A DNA stretch of 64,000 nt from CATQHQ01 sp965243805 (GTDB lineage Bacteria > Gemmatimonadota > Gemmatimonadetes > Longimicrobiales > Gaopeijiaceae): positions 3,720,001 to 3,784,000 of the forward strand of contig OZ251577.1 of the NCBI GenBank assembly GCA_965243805.1. The letters run 5' to 3'. The number at the start of each line of letters is the position of its first letter. Position 1 is the stretch's first letter. The notes beneath the pieces are model-generated. The model was not told where the DNA came from and did no database searches. It worked only from the letters and a program-made list of their open reading frames with translations. The translations under genes and the position numbers were made by a program. Below, one piece after another: positions 8,682 to 16,379 of the stretch.

Positions 8682-9722
8682 TTAGCCGGCTGGCTTGATC
8701 AATCGAAGGACCTGCGGGTGCTCCACGTCGCTGTCGTCGCGCCAAACGCCCAGCCCTTCGTCGGTACCGACCCGGAACAGCTCGAACCGCTCCGGCGCTT
8801 CCACGATCCCCAGCCACGCTCCGTCCCCGTCCCACACGTACCACTTCTGGCTGGCGTCCCGACGCAGCAGCCCAAGAAACTCGCCAGCCCAGACGTTCCC
8901 TTCGCCGTCCACCAGCATCCGCTGGTAGGCGGGCCTCGCCACGGGGTCCGGGAGTCGCTCCACAATCTGCCGCACCAGTGTGCTCGGACTAGGCCCAAGG
9001 CGCAGTGCGCGCTCGCGAGCGACTTCTCGCTCGGACACCGCCAAGTCGACCTCCAGGATGCGAGCCACCAGCGTGACCGCGCCGCTGCTGCCGGCAAGCC
9101 GCCTGAACTCGAGTGCCTCGCCTTCCCCGACGATCAGATCGCCCTCCTGCGTCGGCGCCAAGTGAGTCGTCCTGCCCATGATCGGCCGAGCGTCGATCAC
9201 GTCTTCCCCAATCCACTCCACGAAGCTTTCGCTGCCCTGCACCACGGTAACCGTATCCACGAAGCCCTCGTCGTCCCATCGGACAACCGGAAGCCGTGGC
9301 CGGTGGAGTCGTGACACCACGAGCGGCATGTCCAGCTCCGAGCTGCCAATCCCCCATGTGAACGGGTCCGAAGCCGGGGACCGGAACGGCCGCGCAGGCG
9401 CCGCGACAACCCGAACCAGCCCAGAATCCATATGGAACTGATGCGCCTCGCCAGTGCCCGCCTCGCCAATGCCGGACGCGGCCAAGTCCAGCAAGGGCAC
9501 GGGGTCCAACGTCCACGCCTGTTCGCTTCCCCACTGCGGAGCGCGCGACTCGACGACCTTCACCCCGAGGCTGTCCCGAACGACGAGAGGAACGGTTGGC
9601 GACGTGGGACGGAGGTGCTGCGCGGCGGCCCAGGCCAGCACGGCGAGAGCAAGAACCGCGACGGGACCGCCCCAGACGAGAGTACGGGTCAGTGAGTCTC
9701 GGCCGATGCTTCCCCGCCGCAC
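8682..9722 (-). CDS. Membrane-anchored six-bladed beta-propeller-type protein
   Basis: About 346 residues if translation starts at the GTG at 9722, which overlaps the end of the upstream small gene by 34 bp. A longer open frame exists, but its N-terminus is arginine/proline-rich shadow sequence. Near the start is one hydrophobic helix (GPVAVLALAVLAWAAA). It is followed by VVRDSLGVKVVESRAPQW, the opening found in a family of secreted propeller proteins abundant in Gemmatimonadota, and repeated beta-strand units (DGEGNVWAGE, DEGLGVW). It is probably held in the inner membrane with the propeller in the periplasm. The ligand is unknown. It is related in style to the three propellers at 40.9-44.3 kb. 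Confidence 0.65.
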   Translation of the reverse strand: MRRGSIGRDSLTRTLVWGGPVAVLALAVLAWAAAQHLRPTSPTVPLVVRDSLGVKVVESRAPQWGSEQAWTLDPVPLLDLAASGIGEAGTGEAHQFHMDSGLVRVVAAPARPFRSPASDPFTWGIGSSELDMPLVVSRLHRPRLPVVRWDDEGFVDTVTVVQGSESFVEWIGEDVIDARPIMGRTTHLAPTQEGDLIVGEGEALEFRRLAGSSGAVTLVARILEVDLAVSEREVARERALRLGPSPSTLVRQIVERLPDPVARPAYQRMLVDGEGNVWAGEFLGLLRRDASQKWYVWDGDGAWLGIVEAPERFELFRVGTDEGLGVWRDDSDVEHPQVLRLIKPAG

Positions 9723-10033
9723 TCCGGGAGGTGCTGGGCCACCGAGTCCAGCACGGCCACGTGGGACCACAGGATGGACGTGGACGGTTGCGCTGCGAAC
9801 CTCAATTTGCTGGCCCGGACGGGCGGCGTCCTGTTCAAGGCAATGACGCAGGGTCGGTTGTGGTCCCACGCCTTGGCCGCTTCCATCGCCGCTTCCCATC
9901 GGGCAGCTTCCGCCGCCTTCGCTGCCTTCGCCGCCCGCCTCCCGTCGTGAATGAGGAAGTCCCGAACGCCGTACACCGCGAGGCAGAACAGCAGGGTGAA
10001 GACGACGAACCAGATGTGTTGCCGGCGTGTCAC
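9689..10033 (-). CDS. Small membrane protein, unknown function
   Basis: 114 residues from a GTG start preceded by a strong GGGAGG Shine-Dalgarno six bases upstream. Residues 7-25 form one hydrophobic helix (IWFVVFTLLFCLAVYGV). An Ala/Lys/Glu-rich helical stretch with AAKAAKAAEAARWEAA repeats follows, then a polar C-terminus with two cysteines. It lies 19 bp after the TPR membrane gene and overlaps the propeller gene, so the three form one operon. No family is recognised. Confidence 0.5.
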   Translation of the reverse strand: MTRRQHIWFVVFTLLFCLAVYGVRDFLIHDGRRAAKAAKAAEAARWEAAMEAAKAWDHNRPCVIALNRTPPVRASKLRFAAQPSTSILWSHVAVLDSVAQHLPECGGEASAETH

Positions 10034-10052
10034 ATCGCCTCCCTAGCCGAAG

Positions 10053-10772
10053 CTACGGGGTTCCATCGCCGTTCCTGGACGCCACCACGGCGACCTCTGC
10101 GCGCCGCATCTCCACCAAGCTTCGGTCCGGGTCCGCCTCGTCCATCTCCTCGAGGAGCCGGTCGTAGAGCTCCACGGCTCCGACGGCGTCTCCGGACTCG
10201 CGGCGCAGACGGGCGGCGGCGGCGAGGGCGTCCCGGACTTGGAAGCCGAGCCGCGCGTCGTCCGCGAGACGCAGATAGAGTCCTTCGGCGGCTTCCCTGT
10301 TGCCCGTGTCCTCGTAGACCGCGGCCAGGAGCGCGGCGGCTTGAGCACCCAGCGGGCTTCCCACATCCCGGGCCAGCGGCGCCAAAACGTCCACGGCGAC
10401 GGTCGGGTCCCCCAGCTCTGCGCTCACCTGGGCCAGCGCAATCCGCGCCTCGTCGGCGAAGGGCGTCCCGCCGAAGCGCTCCAGGAAGAGTTGCAAATCG
10501 GCCTGGACGCCAGACTGGTCACCCACGTCGAGCCGCTGCTGGATCTGCTCCAGCTGGGTGGCGGCGCCGGCGTTGAGGGTGTCCTGGTAGCGCCCGTAGT
10601 AGACGAAGCCGGCGACCCCCAGCCCGACGATGACGAGCGCCAAGGTGATGATGGGACGGTTACGCTGGGCCCACTGGCTCGCCTCGAGGGTCTTGGCGAC
10701 GAAGGCGTCTTCCTGATCCACGGGGCTCGCCGACTTCCTGCTGGGCGCACCAGGCTTGCGATACTTGGTCAT
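10053..10772 (-). CDS. Single-pass membrane TPR protein (YfgM-like)
   Basis: 239 residues. It has a charged cytoplasmic N-terminus, one transmembrane helix (about residues 41-60, ITLALVIVGLGVAGFVYYG), and a periplasmic domain built of TPR-like helical pairs, e.g. around FADEARIALAQVSAELGD and AAALLAAVYEDTGNREAAEGLY. This matches the YfgM/ancillary SecYEG-chaperone architecture in length and topology, so a role in periplasmic protein folding or trafficking is plausible but unproven. It is the first gene of a three-gene operon with the small membrane protein and the propeller. Confidence 0.75.
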   Translation of the reverse strand: MTKYRKPGAPSRKSASPVDQEDAFVAKTLEASQWAQRNRPIITLALVIVGLGVAGFVYYGRYQDTLNAGAATQLEQIQQRLDVGDQSGVQADLQLFLERFGGTPFADEARIALAQVSAELGDPTVAVDVLAPLARDVGSPLGAQAAALLAAVYEDTGNREAAEGLYLRLADDARLGFQVRDALAAAARLRRESGDAVGAVELYDRLLEEMDEADPDRSLVEMRRAEVAVVASRNGDGTP

Positions 10773-11123
10773 CTGTCGGATCGATCCTGCCGTTTGCGTC
10801 TTCGAGGGGGCTGCCTATTCAACTCTAGCCCCTGCCCTGCCGCTCGTCAACGGGGTACGGCCGCGGGGTGCAACGGGTACGGCCGCGGGGTGCCGAGTGT
10901 GCATCCGCAGTCGCGTCGAGAATCGCCCTTCCGTCCATTCCTGCGTTCGTTATTTGACAGCTAAAATGACGATGTAATCCACTATTTACCAACGAGTTGC
11001 CGTATTCACCTCATGTAGTTTGACGTGTTACTTGGCAGCATCTTTGGCAGGTGGGGGACTTGTCCCCGACGCCGGACCCAGGGGACTCGCCCCGACACCG
11101 ACCGCGCTTATCCCGACGGCGCC
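10773..11123 (-). promoter_or_regulatory. Intergenic region: 19-bp direct repeat and AT-rich promoter-like stretch
   Basis: This 350-bp gap holds no convincing gene. At about 10852-10893 GGGTACGGCCGCGGGGTGC occurs twice in tandem, three bases apart. At about 10948-11000 the composition turns AT-rich. On the minus strand TTACAT and AATAAC are spaced 17 bp apart, a weak candidate promoter for the TPR operon. Near 11050-11090, GGGGAC/GTCCCC inverted repeats lie just past the beta-barrel gene's stop and may form its terminator. Confidence 0.4.
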
Positions 11124-11759
11124 TTATCCCACCCAGATCGCCAAGCCGGCCTGGATCAGCAGCGCCCGATTCTTGCTGCCGTCCCCGTCCGCGATCTCCG
11201 TCAATCCCAGCGTGTACGCCGCCTCCAGCAAGACCTGAGCCGACTCGCCGACCTGCACGGCAACCCCTGCTCCGCCCTTCACGCCAAGGTCGAGGGTCTT
11301 GACGGCAAGCTGGGTGTCGTCGGCGAGCGAACCGCAACCTGTCGACGCCGTGACTCCGCCGGCCTCCGCGCTGACTCGACAGGTCGCATTGAATCCGACC
11401 GTCGGACCGGCAAAGAAGTGAATGGACGGCGAACCGCCAGTGCCCGCCTTCAGGAGGGTGGAGAACTCGATGTAGTCGAGTTCGACGGTCGCCCTCGCAC
11501 TTCCATCGCTGACAGCGGCTCCCTTCTGGACGAAAGCGCCTTCCGCCTGGAAAGCGACGAGCTGCAAGATCGGCAGCTCCACGAAGACGCCGGCTGCGAA
11601 GCCGACGCGACTCTCAATCTCGGCTCCCGGTGTGGCCGAGCTGGTGGCGATGCTCGCGCCTCCACGCACGCCCACCAGCTGACCGAACGCTGGATCGGCC
11701 GCCGGCAACGTCGCCAGCGCGAGCAAGAGGGGCAACCAGAACTTCTTGGGCGATTCCAC
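11124..11759 (-). CDS. Outer-membrane beta-barrel protein (porin-like/OmpW-style)
   Basis: 211 residues from a GTG at 11759, chosen because AAGGAGGT sits seven bases upstream and the resulting N-terminus is a signal peptide (FWLPLLLALATLPAADPAFGQ). The mature part is alternating beta strands rich in Gly and aromatics, e.g. GVRGGASIATS at the start and YTLGLTEIADGDGS near the end, closing with LIQAGLAIWVG, as in small eight-stranded barrels. It has one possible disulfide (two Cys in the middle). It is divergently transcribed from the gamma-glutamyltransferase gene. Substrate or role is unknown. Confidence 0.75.
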   Translation of the reverse strand: MESPKKFWLPLLLALATLPAADPAFGQLVGVRGGASIATSSATPGAEIESRVGFAAGVFVELPILQLVAFQAEGAFVQKGAAVSDGSARATVELDYIEFSTLLKAGTGGSPSIHFFAGPTVGFNATCRVSAEAGGVTASTGCGSLADDTQLAVKTLDLGVKGGAGVAVQVGESAQVLLEAAYTLGLTEIADGDGSKNRALLIQAGLAIWVG

Positions 11760-11906
11760 GAGACAGACCTCCTTGGTGACGACAGCCGGTAGCCCAAACA
11801 CGAAGAAGCGTACATCTTGCGATTCTGCACGCTTTCGGACGGAGCGATTCCGCATCGCTTCGGAGCGGAAGTGTCACGTCATGCTAACGCGGGGGAGCGA
11901 CAGCCC

Positions 11907-13694
11907 ATGCGAACGATCCAGAGAGCAGCCTTGGCGGTGGGTATCGCGAGCGGCGTCCTGACGGCGGCCGGTTGCGCACCGCCGCCCGACGAGGCCGACC
12001 CAGACTCCGACGGCACCGGTCCCGTGACGGTCGAACTTCCCGCGACCAACCGCCCGGACGTGCGCGGGACACGGGGCGCTGTCTCGGCAGGCCACCCGCT
12101 GGCAGCAGCGGCTGGGCTGGACGTGCTTCGTCGAGGGGGAAACGCCACAGACGCGGCACTCGCCATGGCGGGCGTCCTGGCGGTCGTCCGACCCCACATG
12201 AACGGCGTGGGCGGAGACGCCTTCGCCCTCTTCTACGACGGAGCCTCCGGTCAGGTCCACGCCCTCAACGGAAGCGGGCGCGCCGGGAGCAAGGCCACGC
12301 CCGAGTTCTTCCGCGAGCGGGGCCACGAGGCGGTGCCCGAGACGGGATCTCTCTCGGTGTCGGTGCCCGGCGCGGTCGCAGCGTGGGTGGACGCCCACGC
12401 CAGGTTCGGCACCCTCGATCTGGCCGACCTTCTGGCGCCGGCGGTGCGCTACGCCGAGGAGGGCTTCCCCGTCTCCACTCGGCTGGCCTCCGACTTCGAG
12501 GCCCAGGGAGCGGCACTCAACGAGCACGGCAAGGCGCTGTACCTGCCCCGGAGCGACACTGGGGACGGAGCGACTGAGCGCCGTGCGCCTCCCGTCGGTT
12601 CGCTGCTCCGCAACCCGGCGTTGGGGGCCACGCTGCGAGCCGTCGGCCAGGGCGGGAAGGCCGCGTTCTACCACGGGGAGACGGCCGAGCGGCTGGCGGC
12701 GTTCCTGGACTCGGCGGGGGGCGCGCTGACGGCACAGGACTTGCGGTCGCACGAGTCCACTTGGGTGGAGCCCCTTTCGGGCGAGTACCTGGACGCGCGG
12801 CTTCACGTCCTCCCGCCCAACACCCAGGGAATCGCGCAGCTGGCTCTGGGCGGAATGGCGGCGCATCACCCGCTCAAGGAGATGGGCCACAACACCGCCC
12901 CGTACTTGCACGCGCTGATCGAGCTGAAGAAGCTGGCGTTCGCGGACCGGGACCAGTGGGCCGCCGACCCGGAGTTCGCGGACATTCCGGTGGCCGCGCT
13001 GCTGGACCCGCGCTACCTGGCCGAGCGGGCGACGCTTGTCGATCCGGCCGCGGCGGCGGAGCATGTGGCCCCTGGAATCGCGGCCTCGGCGGAGGGCCGC
13101 CCGGAGGGGTCCAACGCCGCGCCCGACGACTCCGGCGACACCGTCTACCTGACCGCCGTGGACCAGTGGGGCAACGCCGTCTCGTGGATTCAGAGCCTCT
13201 TCCACGGCTTCGGCTCCGGGCTGTTGGAACCCGTCACCGGCGTCGTGCTCCACAACCGAGGCTCGCTCCACAGCCTGGCGGACGGCCACCCGAACCTGGT
13301 GGCGCCGGGCAAGCGTCCGTACCACACCCTGACGCCCGTGCTCGCCACCACTCCCAACGGCGCACTGGCCTTCACGCTGGGCACTCCGGGCGGCGACAGC
13401 CAGGTCCAGTCGCTGATCCAGATCATGAACAATCACAGTCTCTTCGGCATGACTCCCCAAGCGGCGATCGAGGCGCCCCGCTTCCGTAGTTACGGGGACT
13501 TGACCGTGGCAGTGGAGGACCGGATGTCGCCAGACGTGCTGAGCGCGCTGGAGGCGCTGGGCCATCAGGTCCGGGTGGTGCACGGCTGGACCGCCACCTT
13601 CGGGGGCGCCCAGATGATCGTGGCGGACCACGAGAACGGAACGCTGACCGCGGCAGCCGATCCGCGCCGAGAAGCCTATGCGCTGGCGTACTGA
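11907..13694 (+). CDS. ggt: Gamma-glutamyltransferase (lipoprotein)
   Basis: A 595-residue N-terminal nucleophile hydrolase transferring or hydrolysing gamma-glutamyl groups (glutathione and related thiols). The start at 11907 follows GGGGGAG and gives a lipoprotein signal ending LTAAGC. Family motifs: AVSAGHPLAAAAGLDVLRRG, GNATDAALA, MNGVGGDAFA, and the autocleavage site SGDTVYLTAVD with the nucleophile Thr at about residue 412. The downstream SLFHGFGSG and TLGTPGGDSQVQ loops are also present. Lipid anchoring suggests a periplasmic enzyme tethered to a membrane. Because bshC is also in the window, its physiological thiol substrate may not be glutathione (inference). It overlaps the open frame of the next gene. 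Confidence 0.92.
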   Translation: MRTIQRAALAVGIASGVLTAAGCAPPPDEADPDSDGTGPVTVELPATNRPDVRGTRGAVSAGHPLAAAAGLDVLRRGGNATDAALAMAGVLAVVRPHMNGVGGDAFALFYDGASGQVHALNGSGRAGSKATPEFFRERGHEAVPETGSLSVSVPGAVAAWVDAHARFGTLDLADLLAPAVRYAEEGFPVSTRLASDFEAQGAALNEHGKALYLPRSDTGDGATERRAPPVGSLLRNPALGATLRAVGQGGKAAFYHGETAERLAAFLDSAGGALTAQDLRSHESTWVEPLSGEYLDARLHVLPPNTQGIAQLALGGMAAHHPLKEMGHNTAPYLHALIELKKLAFADRDQWAADPEFADIPVAALLDPRYLAERATLVDPAAAAEHVAPGIAASAEGRPEGSNAAPDDSGDTVYLTAVDQWGNAVSWIQSLFHGFGSGLLEPVTGVVLHNRGSLHSLADGHPNLVAPGKRPYHTLTPVLATTPNGALAFTLGTPGGDSQVQSLIQIMNNHSLFGMTPQAAIEAPRFRSYGDLTVAVEDRMSPDVLSALEALGHQVRVVHGWTATFGGAQMIVADHENGTLTAAADPRREAYALAY

Positions 13695-13749
13695 CCCCCG
13701 CTGGGGGTGGTCGGCTGGCGGTGTCCACGAGCAGTCGGGCGGCGCCCAC

Positions 13750-16347
13750 ATGTCGACCGGCGGCACCCGCGGTCGGTCGGCTGGCGGCGCATTGCTGTCG
13801 GGCGCAGTCCTGCTGGCCGTTGCCGGTTGCGGTGACGCCGCGCCGCCGGTGCCCGCCCAGGTGTTGGTGACGCCCGGGTCCGCCACCGCCGAGACCGTGG
13901 GCGCGACCGTGCAGTACGCGGCCCAGGTCCTGGACGCCCAGCGGAACGTGATCGCCGGCGCGACGGTGTCGTGGAGTACGGAGGACCAGAGGGTCGCCAC
14001 CGTGTCGCCGACCGGGCTGGCGACGGTAACGGGACCGGGGCGCGCCCGGATGCGAGCCACCCACGAGACGATATCGGGCTCGGCGACGCTGGCGGTGGAG
14101 CTGCGACCAGCCAGCATGACCAAGGTGGCCGGCGACTCGACGACCGCCCCCGCCACTACCGTTCTGCCCGAAAGGCCGACCGTCCGGGTCGCCGATGCGG
14201 GAGGCGCCCCCATTCCAGATGTCGAAGTACGCTTCGCCGTCGTCTCGGGCGGCGGCCAGATCGCGCCCCTGCGGGCGCTTACCGACGCGGACGGCCAAGC
14301 ATCCACCCGGTGGACGTTGGGCGACGAGCCGGGCCAGCAGACGTTGCGGGCCGAGACCGACGACTTCCAGGCCGAGTTCGTGGCCACCGCCACCGAACCG
14401 CCCCTGCGGGTGGACACCCGGCAGCTCAAGAGGGCCCGGCTGACGCTGGCGTATCGGGCGGCGATGGAGGCCAAGGGTGGAACGGGTCCCTACCTCTGGT
14501 CGCTGGCCGACGGAGCGTTGCCGACCGGCCTCGCGCTGGCTGACGACGGAGCGATCTCGGGCACGCCGGAGGCGATGGTCACGAGCGCCTTCAGCGCGCA
14601 CGTCCGCGACGCCAACGGCAACGAGGCGACCCGGGACCTGACGATCGAGGTGTGCGGCGCTCCCCTTTCTCTGCAGCCCGGTGCCGTGTACAGGGCGAAC
14701 GCCTCGCGGTTCTCCGGCTGTCCGCCATTCCTTCCTGCGGGAAGCCCTGGCGACCGTTACAGGATCGGCGTCGTTCGCACAGGCTACTCCACGGACCTCA
14801 CCTACGCCGACATGGTGTTGACGATCACCGAGTCCGGGGTCGGATCCGGCGGGGTCGGCTCCGCCGCGGTCGGCGCCAGTGCCGCCAGCCGGGCCGCCCC
14901 ACCGCACCCGTCGCAGGTCGAGCCCCAGTCCGCGCTCCCCCGCCGGGCACCGCGCCTCTTGCCGTCGCTGGAGGCCGCCGTGCGGCGGGCCGACGCCATG
15001 TCCCGGATGCACGCACGCCTGTACGAGGAAGCGGTGCGTCTGCGGGCGCGGTTCGGCAGGCAGGCGGTGCTTCCGGACATGCGTCCCGCGCTCGACCCCG
15101 CCGGGCACCGCGCCGCGCCGCAGCTGGCTCCTCCCAGCGACCGCATCACCATCCTTCCCTACGACTCGGACCGAGACGACCGCTGCTCGCCTCCCAGCCC
15201 ATCCCCCGCCGTGGCGCACCTGGTCGCCTACGACGCTCACCTGGCCGTCTACCAGGACTCGGCGCAGCGTGCCGCTAACCCTGTCGCCGTTGCAGACGTT
15301 CAACGGGTGCTGGAGTACTACGACGCCTACGGCGCCGGGACGATCGACGACTACTTCGGCCGAGTCCCGGACACCAACGGCGACGGTCGAGTCGTCGTCT
15401 TCATCACGCCGGTGGCGGACGACGTGGCCGCCTTCGTCTGGCCGGGAGACTACCTGGACTCGCGTTGCGCGTCCTCCAACCAGATGGAGCTGGTCTACTT
15501 CAACGCGAGCATGTTCCACGCCGTCGGCGGCGCTCCCGACGACGGTCACTACCAAGCCATGGGGACGATGGTCCACGAGGTGAAGCACGTGCAGTCGCTC
15601 TACAACCGGCTGCGCGCCGAGAGCTTCCACCCGACCTGGATCGAGGAAGGCGGCGCGGAGGTGGCGGCCGAGATCTCGTCCCGCCGGGCGATGGCGGCCG
15701 TCGGCGGGGTGCCCGTGGGCGCAGTGCTGACCCGCGACGCCTATCCGCCCCGGAGCGGCTCGATCATCACCCCCGAGAACTACGCCGTGCTGGTCCGCCT
15801 AGTGCGGACTATGACATCCTACATCCAGGAATACAACTCGCTGACTACCGATCCTGCCGACGGCCACACCTTCTACGGCACGTCGTGGCACTTCCACCGC
15901 TTCTTGGGCGACGCCTATGGAGGCGCGGCCGACCAAACCGAGGCGCCGTTCTTCGCCGCGCTGAACGACTCGCTGACCCCCTCCGGTGCCGCCGGCATCC
16001 GAGCGGTCACCGGGCGCGCGCTGCCGGCACTGATTGAGGAGTACGCGACGGCGATGATGCTCAATGGCACCGGCGCACCCCAACCCGCCCGCTCCTTCAC
16101 CACCTACGACTTCCCCTCCGCCACCCATGAGCTCCTGCGGCCCCAGTCTCAGCCCGCCGGACTCTACCCCTGGCCCGTCACCGGCCCGGCCCCCGCGCCC
16201 TTCGAGAGCGCCGTCTACACCGGCGAGCTAGCCCCCGCCGGGATTCGCTTCCACGAGTTCGAGTCCGACGGCCACGGCGACGGGATCGACATGGAGGTGC
16301 ACGTGACGGGCGCCCCGGCCCGGGTGATCGTGGCGCGAGTGCGTTAG
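13750..16347 (+). CDS. Ig-domain lipoprotein with M30-like zinc metallopeptidase domain
   Basis: 865 residues from ATG 13750, giving a lipobox LAVAGC. In order: a BIG2-type Ig domain (about residues 35-125), a second invasin-like Ig domain (about 130-225), a putative Ig domain with the GLALADDGAISGTPE signature (about 235-310), a linker with Gly-Val-Gly-Ser repeats, then a metallopeptidase domain. The zinc site is HEVKH at residues 609-613, followed by WIEEGGAE, the pattern of M30 (hyicolysin-like) peptidases. A calcium-type loop DTNGDGRV precedes it. Presumably a surface or periplasmic protease. The last codons and a mutated stop are duplicated immediately downstream. Confidence 0.8.
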   Translation: MSTGGTRGRSAGGALLSGAVLLAVAGCGDAAPPVPAQVLVTPGSATAETVGATVQYAAQVLDAQRNVIAGATVSWSTEDQRVATVSPTGLATVTGPGRARMRATHETISGSATLAVELRPASMTKVAGDSTTAPATTVLPERPTVRVADAGGAPIPDVEVRFAVVSGGGQIAPLRALTDADGQASTRWTLGDEPGQQTLRAETDDFQAEFVATATEPPLRVDTRQLKRARLTLAYRAAMEAKGGTGPYLWSLADGALPTGLALADDGAISGTPEAMVTSAFSAHVRDANGNEATRDLTIEVCGAPLSLQPGAVYRANASRFSGCPPFLPAGSPGDRYRIGVVRTGYSTDLTYADMVLTITESGVGSGGVGSAAVGASAASRAAPPHPSQVEPQSALPRRAPRLLPSLEAAVRRADAMSRMHARLYEEAVRLRARFGRQAVLPDMRPALDPAGHRAAPQLAPPSDRITILPYDSDRDDRCSPPSPSPAVAHLVAYDAHLAVYQDSAQRAANPVAVADVQRVLEYYDAYGAGTIDDYFGRVPDTNGDGRVVVFITPVADDVAAFVWPGDYLDSRCASSNQMELVYFNASMFHAVGGAPDDGHYQAMGTMVHEVKHVQSLYNRLRAESFHPTWIEEGGAEVAAEISSRRAMAAVGGVPVGAVLTRDAYPPRSGSIITPENYAVLVRLVRTMTSYIQEYNSLTTDPADGHTFYGTSWHFHRFLGDAYGGAADQTEAPFFAALNDSLTPSGAAGIRAVTGRALPALIEEYATAMMLNGTGAPQPARSFTTYDFPSATHELLRPQSQPAGLYPWPVTGPAPAPFESAVYTGELAPAGIRFHEFESDGHGDGIDMEVHVTGAPARVIVARVR

Positions 16348-16368
16348 GTCGTAGCGCGAGTGCGGCAG
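16330..16368 (+). repeat. Tandem duplication of a gene's 3' end
   Basis: The 18 bases holding the last codons and TAG of the metallopeptidase gene (16330-16347) recur at 16351-16368 with three changes, including TAG to CAG. This is a stop-codon-spanning tandem duplication of 21-bp period. Confidence 0.75.
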
Positions 16369-16379
16369 GCGCCCCCGGC

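Noticed and set aside
11874..14474. Long 866-residue antisense open frame opposite the gamma-glutamyltransferase and metallopeptidase genes
   Set aside because: Arg/Gly/His-rich composition with no motif; the opposite strand encodes clear families. High-GC shadow.
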